Origin: Armatimonadota bacterium
Lineage (GTDB): Bacteria > Armatimonadota > Armatimonadia > Armatimonadales > Armatimonadaceae
DNA length: 64,000 nucleotides
NCBI GenBank assembly: GCA_026392155.1
Contig: JAPLCP010000054.1
Span: 24,026-88,025 of the forward strand
Direction of reading: 5' to 3'
Position numbers and translations under genes: made by a program
Part shown: piece by piece, positions 58,827-64,000 of the stretch
How the letters are laid out: each line of letters begins with the position of its first letter
Position numbering within the stretch: the first letter of the stretch is position 1
Notes under the pieces: generated by a model
Database searches by the model: none
What the model saw: the letters and a program-made list of their open reading frames with translations, nothing else
Told to the model about the DNA's origin: nothing

Positions 58827-59618
58827 ATGGCCGATCTCTTTATCCTAAAAACATCGCTGCTGGAAGCCCTGAAGCCTAAGCGGTTGGCAACAGCGCTCCT
58901 AATGCTACTGCTCCCGGCACTGGCGGCGATTGTCTGGCGCGCGGTGACACCGGGGGATCGCTTTGACCCGGCAGAAGCCTACAACACGCTGGCGGCCTAC
59001 TTTGTCTTTGGCTTCACCCTGACGATTCTCTCGGTGATCTATGGAACCGGGGCGCTCTCGGCAGAGATTGAGGGAAGGACGATTGTCTATCTGCTGACCC
59101 GGCCCATCCCCCGCTGGCGCTTGCTGCTGATGAAGCTCATCGGAGCCTGGGCAGGGATTACGGTGACGGTCTCTCTCTCGGTGATCCTGCTTGGCTTTGC
59201 CGTCTATGGGATGAAGCCGGAGTGGGGGCGCATTGTCTCCGACCTGAAAATTATCCCGGTCGGGGCGCTGGCGTACTCCTCGCTCTTTCTCTTCTTTGCA
59301 ACCCTGATGACAAAGCCCCTGATCTGGGCGCTACTCTACGGCTTTGGCTGGGAAAATATCGCGGCTCTCTTTCCCAGTGGCTTTGCCCGGCTCTCCGTGC
59401 TCTCTTACTTGCGCGTGCTGGCTCCGCATCTCAAAGAAGTCGTTGGGGCGAGCGAGGGAGGCGAGGATGTTTCTAATATCTTGCTCCGGGCCAATCCGCT
59501 GGCGATCACGCCGACGATTGCTTGGGTGACGGTCAGTATTCTCACGGTTCTCTCCCTCGGGCTTGCCTTGTTTTGCTTTAGCACCCGCGAGTACGTCCCG
59601 CGTGAAGAAGGCGGCTAG
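58827..59618 (+). CDS. ABC-2 type permease (NosY-like)
   Basis: 263 residues with six membrane helices (LLMLLLPALAAIVWRAV, YFVFGFTLTILSVIYGTGAL, GITVTVSLSVILLGFAVYG and others). The loop SAEIEGRTIVYLLTRPIPRW before helix 3 matches ABC-2 export permeases. It starts 8 bases after the peptidase gene, likely in the same transcript. No ATPase gene adjoins; it must come from elsewhere. Substrate unknown. Confidence 0.8.
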   Translation: MADLFILKTSLLEALKPKRLATALLMLLLPALAAIVWRAVTPGDRFDPAEAYNTLAAYFVFGFTLTILSVIYGTGALSAEIEGRTIVYLLTRPIPRWRLLLMKLIGAWAGITVTVSLSVILLGFAVYGMKPEWGRIVSDLKIIPVGALAYSSLFLFFATLMTKPLIWALLYGFGWENIAALFPSGFARLSVLSYLRVLAPHLKEVVGASEGGEDVSNILLRANPLAITPTIAWVTVSILTVLSLGLALFCFSTREYVPREEGG

Positions 59619-59627
59619 TCTAATCGT

Positions 59628-60263
59628 ATGCTCCGAAAAGGCTTTGTGCAGCAGCAGATAGAGGGCCTCTCTCAGGCTCTGGCGGCGATCTTCGGGATCG
59701 AGCTGACAAAAGAAGATGTGGTCAAGCGCCTCGGGACCTCGTGCAAGAACCTCACGGGGCTAGACTTGGACACGCTCCTGCGGCTGGACGACACCTCGCT
59801 TTTGGGGATGTTCTCGGGCGGCGACCGAACCCGCACCGCAGGCAATGCCTTTGTCGCGGCGCAGTTTCTCCTCCAGCGCGCCAAAGCGGAGCCGCTGCAG
59901 GGGCGGGTGGCTCGCCGAAAAGCGCTCTTGCTCTACGCCGAAGCCCTCGCGTTGGAGTCGTCACTGCGCTCCTCGGAGTTCCTGGCGGAGTTCGAGGCGC
60001 TGCTCATGGAAGTCGAGTCCACGGATCGCACGGCGCATATTCTGCGACAAGCCGCGCGGGCAATGGAGGCACTGGGCTACTACGATCGCGCCGAGAACTA
60101 CCACTTTCATCTGCAAGATAGCCATATTGACCACGCCGCCGATGGGACCCGTGAGTTTTATGGACGCCTCTTAGAGCTGCCCGACCACGAGCTAGAAGCC
60201 GGTGGCCTCCCCCGTGATGAGATCCAAACCGCTCTCTCTGAGCTTTTGGAGACATTAAAGTGA
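59628..60263 (+). CDS. Hypothetical helical protein (DUF6483-like)
   Basis: 211 residues, wholly helical and acidic, no membrane segment. The N-terminal QQQIEGLSQALAAIFGIELT and a central ARRKALLLYAEALALESSLR resemble DUF6483-type helical proteins with a TPR-like half; this assignment is weak. TAGTCT ends six bases before the ATG, so a leaderless promoter inside the operon is possible. The stop overlaps the next start (GTGA). Confidence 0.62.
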   Translation: MLRKGFVQQQIEGLSQALAAIFGIELTKEDVVKRLGTSCKNLTGLDLDTLLRLDDTSLLGMFSGGDRTRTAGNAFVAAQFLLQRAKAEPLQGRVARRKALLLYAEALALESSLRSSEFLAEFEALLMEVESTDRTAHILRQAARAMEALGYYDRAENYHFHLQDSHIDHAADGTREFYGRLLELPDHELEAGGLPRDEIQTALSELLETLK

Positions 60264-60589
60264 AGTTCTTCCGGCAGTGGGCGGGGGTAATTGCCTCCCT
60301 GATTCTGGCAGGCTCTGGCTTTCTGGTCAGCTTTGGCAAGGAGGCGCACTACTTTGGCCTGATACTGGGCTGTGTCGGGCTGGTTGCCGCCGCGTGGCAA
60401 GCCTGGCAGGTCAAGAAAGAAATGGGCGACCCATACGATCTCAACAAGCTCTGGGACTCGCCCCTGCCAGAAGACATCCAGCCCGAAGCTGCCGACTACG
60501 AGCCCGATCAAGCCTACTGCCACCGCTGCGGCCATATCGTCCCCGACGACTTCGCACGCTGCCCCGACTGCGGTGAGCCCGTTCGGTAA
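60260..60589 (+). CDS. Small membrane protein with C-terminal zinc ribbon
   Basis: 109 residues from a GTG at 60260. Two membrane helices (WAGVIASLILAGSGFLVSF, FGLILGCVGLVAAAWQAW), an acidic linker, then a zinc ribbon of the zinc_ribbon_2 type (YCHRCGHIVPDDFARCPDCG, CxxC...CxxC). It is the last gene of the plus-strand run. Function unknown; ribbons of this type often serve protein-protein contact. Confidence 0.72.
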   Translation: MKFFRQWAGVIASLILAGSGFLVSFGKEAHYFGLILGCVGLVAAAWQAWQVKKEMGDPYDLNKLWDSPLPEDIQPEAADYEPDQAYCHRCGHIVPDDFARCPDCGEPVR

Positions 60590-60595
60590 GCTCTG

Positions 60596-60619
60596 CCCCT
60601 CCCTGCCCTGAGGGAGGGG
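60596..60619. repeat. GC-rich palindrome between convergent genes, possible bidirectional terminator
   Basis: Perfect 9-bp stem (CCCCTCCCT / AGGGAGGGG) with a 6-base loop, in the 41-base gap between the zinc-ribbon gene and lysS. No T run follows on either strand, so termination would be weak. Confidence 0.65.
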
Positions 60620-60630
60620 AGACGCGAGTC

Positions 60631-62193
60631 TTACGAGTGGTTGGGTGGGTTCTCAGGCCGCATCAGGGGGAAGTAGATAATGTCGCGAATGCTTTGTGCG
60701 CCGGTAAAGAGCATCGCGACGCGGTCTAGGCCCATCCCAAAGCCGCCGGTGGGGGGCATTCCGTACTCTAAGGCGCGGATATAGTCCGCATCGTAGGGAT
60801 GTGCCTCTTCATCACCCGCGGCGGCCTGCCCCGCCTGGAACTCGAAGCGCTCTTTTTGGTCAATCGGATCGTTGATCTCTGAGAACGCGTTGCCGGTCTC
60901 GCGGCCCGCGATGTAGCACTCAAAGCGCCGCGTGAGATGCGGCTCACCCGGTTTTTTGCGTGCGAGGGGGCTGGTCTCGTAGGGGAAGTCCGTGATGAAC
61001 GTCGGCTGTATGAGCGTCGGCTCCGTCAGAATCTCATTGAGCTTCTCGATAATACCGCCCACAGTGTTCTCTTTTTCAGGGGAGCCGCCCACACGCGCAA
61101 GTGCCGCCTTGGCGCTGGCAAGGTCTAGGAGCTCGGTGCGGGAGATGCGGCCTCCCGAGTTTTCCTCAATGCCTTGAAGCATCGGAAGGCGACGCCAGGG
61201 TTTGGAGAAGTCAATCTCGGTGCCATCAGGGAGCGTGAGAGTATCTCCGCCGATCACCGTGTTGCAGATGTGGCGGAACATCTTCTCGACAATATCCATC
61301 ATGCCCTCTAGGTTGGTGTAGGCTTCGTAGAGTTCAAGAAGGGTAAACTCCGGGTTATGATCGCTGTCTACTCCCTCGTTGCGGAAGACCCGCCCGATCT
61401 CATAGACTTTCTCGATTCCTCCGACAATCAGGCGCTTGAGAGGCAGCTCCAGCGAGATGCGTAGGTGCATTTCGAGCTTTTCAGCATTGTGAAGCGTGTT
61501 AAAGGGCCGCGCCGCCGCGCCGGTTGCCTCCGTCACCAAGACAGGGGTCTCGACCTCTAGGTAGTCTACACTATCAAGATACTCCCGTACGGCGCGGGTA
61601 ACTTGCATGCGCTTCTTCAGCGTCTCACGGGCATCGCGGTTGACAAAGAGGTCCACATAGCGCTGTCGGTAGCGGATCTCGACATCTTTGAGCCCACCCT
61701 GAACCCGCTTTTCGCCATTTTTATAGTAGACCTTAGGAAACGGCGGCTGGCGCAAGGCTTTAGCAATCAGCTCAAGCTTGGTGACGCGCACGGCCCAGTC
61801 GCCTTTTTGGGTCTGGAAAACCTCGCCCTCTACTCCCACAAAATCGCCGAGGTCCACGAACTCCTTGACATAGTCCTGGATCTCGGTCGCATCGTCTTTA
61901 GAGACGAAGACTTGACCGTCGCCCGACTCGTCTTGCAGACCCAGAAACGGCAGGCGCAGGCTACTCACACGCCCTGCCACTTTAACCATGGTTCCGGCCA
62001 GCGTCTCATGTTTCTCTCGTATCGCCTGAAGAGAGCACGAGCGCTCCCAGACCTCATGGGCAAAGGGATCACGTCCCTGCGTGCGCAAGGCTTCCCGTTT
62101 TCGGAGCCGGTCCGGGTGGACGGCATTCATGGCATGCTCTTCTTCCGTCAGGGCACGCTCAGAGTGAATAATTGCATTCTCGTCAGTTGTCAC
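60631..62193 (-). CDS. lysS: Lysyl-tRNA synthetase, class II
   Basis: 520 residues from the GTG at 62193. The start was chosen because TACAAT (62201-62206) ends seven bases before it; a GTG two codons earlier is only one base from the box. The OB-fold anticodon domain (VAGRVSSLRLPFLGLQDESG) is followed by class II motif 1 (VDYLEVETPVL), motif 2 (YEIGRVFRNEGVDSDHNPEF) and motif 3 (GFGMGLDRVAMLF). Residues ~330-400 (LPDGTEIDFSKPWRRL onward) are the usual insertion. It charges tRNA-Lys in the cytosol. Confidence 0.96.
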   Translation of the reverse strand: MTTDENAIIHSERALTEEEHAMNAVHPDRLRKREALRTQGRDPFAHEVWERSCSLQAIREKHETLAGTMVKVAGRVSSLRLPFLGLQDESGDGQVFVSKDDATEIQDYVKEFVDLGDFVGVEGEVFQTQKGDWAVRVTKLELIAKALRQPPFPKVYYKNGEKRVQGGLKDVEIRYRQRYVDLFVNRDARETLKKRMQVTRAVREYLDSVDYLEVETPVLVTEATGAAARPFNTLHNAEKLEMHLRISLELPLKRLIVGGIEKVYEIGRVFRNEGVDSDHNPEFTLLELYEAYTNLEGMMDIVEKMFRHICNTVIGGDTLTLPDGTEIDFSKPWRRLPMLQGIEENSGGRISRTELLDLASAKAALARVGGSPEKENTVGGIIEKLNEILTEPTLIQPTFITDFPYETSPLARKKPGEPHLTRRFECYIAGRETGNAFSEINDPIDQKERFEFQAGQAAAGDEEAHPYDADYIRALEYGMPPTGGFGMGLDRVAMLFTGAQSIRDIIYFPLMRPENPPNHS

Positions 62194-62200
62194 GATCACT

Positions 62201-62206
62201 ATTGTA
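62201..62206 (-). promoter_or_regulatory. -10 box of a leaderless promoter (lysS)
   Basis: TACAAT on the minus strand, seven bases before the GTG at 62193. The stretch 62207-62406 holds the divergent regulatory region, AT-richer than average, with no further recognisable element except a TAGGAT-like box at ~62394. Confidence 0.5.
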
Positions 62207-62406
62207 TCGCGTCTATCTTTGAGGTATAGTTACTAGTGATGGGCGATCAAGTGGGGTTTCGAAATTTTGTCATGGGGCTGTTTCATAGTGGTTCGTCTTA
62301 CGTACCGTTATTGGTAATACGGAAGAAGCAGGAACCAATCTCGCCATTTTTCAAAAATGAACTTCCGGGAAAATAAACCGTCTTTTAGGATAAAGGTTAA
62401 AACTAT

Positions 62407-62667
62407 ATGAAAATTTCTGTCATGTCAGTTATCAAAATCAGCCTCTTATTGGTTGTTGCATTGGATCTTACGGCATCAAAAGCGAATGCTTACATTGATC
62501 CTGGAGCCGGTAGCTATGCTTTTCAGGTCGCTTTAGCAGGAATGGCAGGCTTACTCGTCAGTAGTAAGCTTATTTTCCAGAAAATCCGTTTGTTTTTTTT
62601 AAGTAGAACAGCATCTTCTAAAGAAGAGCAGTCAGGTACTAAGGATAGCACTTCGGTTGGGAAATAA
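62407..62667 (+). CDS. Small membrane protein with YIDPGAGS motif
   Basis: 86 residues: a signal-like N-terminal helix (VIKISLLLVVALDLTASKANA), the motif YIDPGAGSYAFQVALAGMAG and a second helix region (LLVSSKLIFQKIRLFFL), ending in a charged Ser/Thr/Lys tail. Small proteins with YIDPGTGS motifs commonly lie beside NoeA-like methyltransferases and alkaline-phosphatase-fold genes, as here. Function unknown; likely part of an envelope-polymer modification module. Its end overlaps the next gene by 11 bases. Confidence 0.75.
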   Translation: MKISVMSVIKISLLLVVALDLTASKANAYIDPGAGSYAFQVALAGMAGLLVSSKLIFQKIRLFFLSRTASSKEEQSGTKDSTSVGK

Positions 62668-64000
62668 TATCTCGGAGCAGAATCGTCATCCGGCATCGTT
62701 TCGTGATCCCGATGGGTATGTGTATTATCAAGGGGATTCCATCCTACGATACATTTGTTCTGGCTACTTAGAAACCTACAAGTCCTGTGTTTCTTCTGGT
62801 TTTTTTCAAACGCTCTTTGATAAGTCTATTTTAATTTATCATGAAGAAATCGAGCGTGGTGATGATCATGTCATTATTAAGCCTGAAATAATTGATTTTT
62901 GCTCTTATCCATATGAGTGGTGTTTTAGTCAGTGGAAAGATGCTTCACTTCTGACACTTAGTCTACAAAAGATAGCATTAGAGTTTGGTTTCACGCTTAA
63001 AGATGCTAGTGCATTTAATGTGCAGTTCCATAAAGGTCGCCCCGTTTTTATTGATACTCTCTCGTTCGAGCCTTACATCGAAGGAAATGCGTGGGGAGCC
63101 TACCGTCAGTTTTGCGAGCATTTCCTGGCTCCTCTAGCTCTGATGGCCTTAAAAGATATCCGTCTCGGGACACTGTTCCGTATCTTCATTCATGGCATTC
63201 CCTTAGACCTTGCTGTCTCTTTGTTGCCTATCCAGGCGCGGTTTAATCCTAATCTTTTAGCCCATCTCTACCTTCATGCATCCTCGCAAAAGCGACTCGA
63301 GAATCGTCCTGGTGATGCACCCGCTCGTGCAGATATCGCCATTTCGCGCAAGAGTCTACAGGGCATTTTGGAGAGCTTGGAGATGGCTATTCGGAGCCTG
63401 AGCTGGAAGCCGGCAGGCACGGAGTGGGGAGATTACTACGACAAGACCAACTACACCGACGCCGCGCTTTTAACAAAGCGCGAGCTTGTCGGAGAGTTTC
63501 TATCCAAGGTCACACCAGCTCCTAAAACGGTCTGGGACTGCGGAGGCAATACGGGCTTTTTTAGTCGTGTTGCCAGTGAGCAGGGAATGTTGACACTTTG
63601 TCTTGATATAGATCCCGCAGCGGTGGAGCAGAACTATCACCAGGTACGTACAAAGGGTGAGACATTTCTCCTGCCGCTTCTGCAAGATTTTACGAATCCC
63701 AGTGCGGATCGTGGGTGGAATCAAGAGGAGCGGACTTCCTTGCTGGGCCGAAAATCGGCGGATGCTACTTTTGCTCTGGCACTGATCCATCACTTAGTCA
63801 TTGGCAACAATGTGCCTCTCGTAAAAGTCTCCGAGTTTTTTACACAGATCTCACCCTGGTTAATTATTGAGTTTGTCCCGAAAGAAGACTCTCAAGTCAA
63901 GCGACTTCTTGCACATCGCAAGGATATCTTCCCTGACTACAACGAACAAGGTTTTGAAAAAGCGTTTTCTGCGCATTGGAAGCAAGTAGACAAAGTGCTC
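62657..64000 (+). CDS. NoeA-like SAM-dependent methyltransferase (3' end outside window)
   Basis: At least 448 residues, open to the end of the window. No ATG/GTG suits; the TTG at 62657 begins with the family-like HPASFRDPDGYVYYQGDS. The N-terminal ~220 residues resemble a kinase-like fold (FNVQFHKGRPVFIDTLSFEP, AYRQFCEHFLAPLALMAL). The methyltransferase domain begins near residue 290: VWDCGGNTGFFSRVASEQG (SAM motif I) and LDIDPAAVEQNY (motif II), later ALALIHHLVIGNNVPL. This two-domain build matches nodulation protein NoeA-like methyltransferases. Confidence 0.82.
   Translation, partial: MGNNISEQNRHPASFRDPDGYVYYQGDSILRYICSGYLETYKSCVSSGFFQTLFDKSILIYHEEIERGDDHVIIKPEIIDFCSYPYEWCFSQWKDASLLTLSLQKIALEFGFTLKDASAFNVQFHKGRPVFIDTLSFEPYIEGNAWGAYRQFCEHFLAPLALMALKDIRLGTLFRIFIHGIPLDLAVSLLPIQARFNPNLLAHLYLHASSQKRLENRPGDAPARADIAISRKSLQGILESLEMAIRSLSWKPAGTEWGDYYDKTNYTDAALLTKRELVGEFLSKVTPAPKTVWDCGGNTGFFSRVASEQGMLTLCLDIDPAAVEQNYHQVRTKGETFLLPLLQDFTNPSADRGWNQEERTSLLGRKSADATFALALIHHLVIGNNVPLVKVSEFFTQISPWLIIEFVPKEDSQVKRLLAHRKDIFPDYNEQGFEKAFSAHWKQVDKVL

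Overview
The window looks like chromosome of a GC-rich, free-living, heterotrophic bacterium. The gene content fits the Armatimonadota (Armatimonas-like) best: a twin-arginine DUF1501 protein, many enolase-superfamily, xylose-isomerase-like and PhyH genes, large secreted alpha-2-macroglobulin and RHS proteins, and many genes that appear leaderless. That lineage is an inference from gene content only. No rRNA, tRNA, CRISPR array or insertion sequence was recognised.

Layout. 1-5.9 kb (mostly minus strand): a PLP enzyme, aroE, a transglutaminase-like protein, an esterase and a sugar isomerase. 5.9-8.7 kb: the rpsO-pnp operon, in which pnp is frameshifted. 8.8-13.6 kb: an enolase-superfamily enzyme, a DUF5596-type acyltransferase followed by a decayed glycosidase, a family 2 glycosyltransferase and two NAD-dependent epimerases. 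13.6-17.3 kb: a tight four-gene operon (kinase, PhyH dioxygenase, epimerase, DUF1611) resembling the DgcN-DgcA D-glutamate module. 17.3-25.7 kb: two ECF sigma/anti-sigma pairs, MTAP, a Wzm/Wzt-type polysaccharide exporter with its own small HTH protein, and a ParB-like protein with a zinc-ribbon tail. 25.7-32.4 kb: tilS, a DUF1501 protein, HPPD, an MFS transporter and a small LuxR-type HTH protein.

32.6-39.1 kb is the most accessory part. It holds an 1856-residue twin-arginine protein with a C39-peptidase-like domain, an RHS barrel and an AT-rich glycine-zipper C-terminal tip. Three hairpins, a tiny AT-rich two-helix membrane protein (candidate immunity protein), a displaced RHS fragment and a ychF 3' remnant follow. 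39.1-47.7 kb is one minus-strand envelope operon built around a 1576-residue alpha-2-macroglobulin with ABC-2 permease-like proteins.

48-64 kb: a J-domain protein, glycosidase-like genes, a PIN-domain toxin-antitoxin cassette bounded by a perfect 21-bp direct repeat, a membrane-anchored phosphatase, prolyl oligopeptidase, lysS, and the start of a NoeA-like methyltransferase operon.

Two themes recur. First, many transcription units have a TANNNT-like -10 box ending 5-7 bases before the start codon, which points to leaderless mRNAs. Second, a family of short GC-rich palindromes lies between genes and also in frame inside genes.
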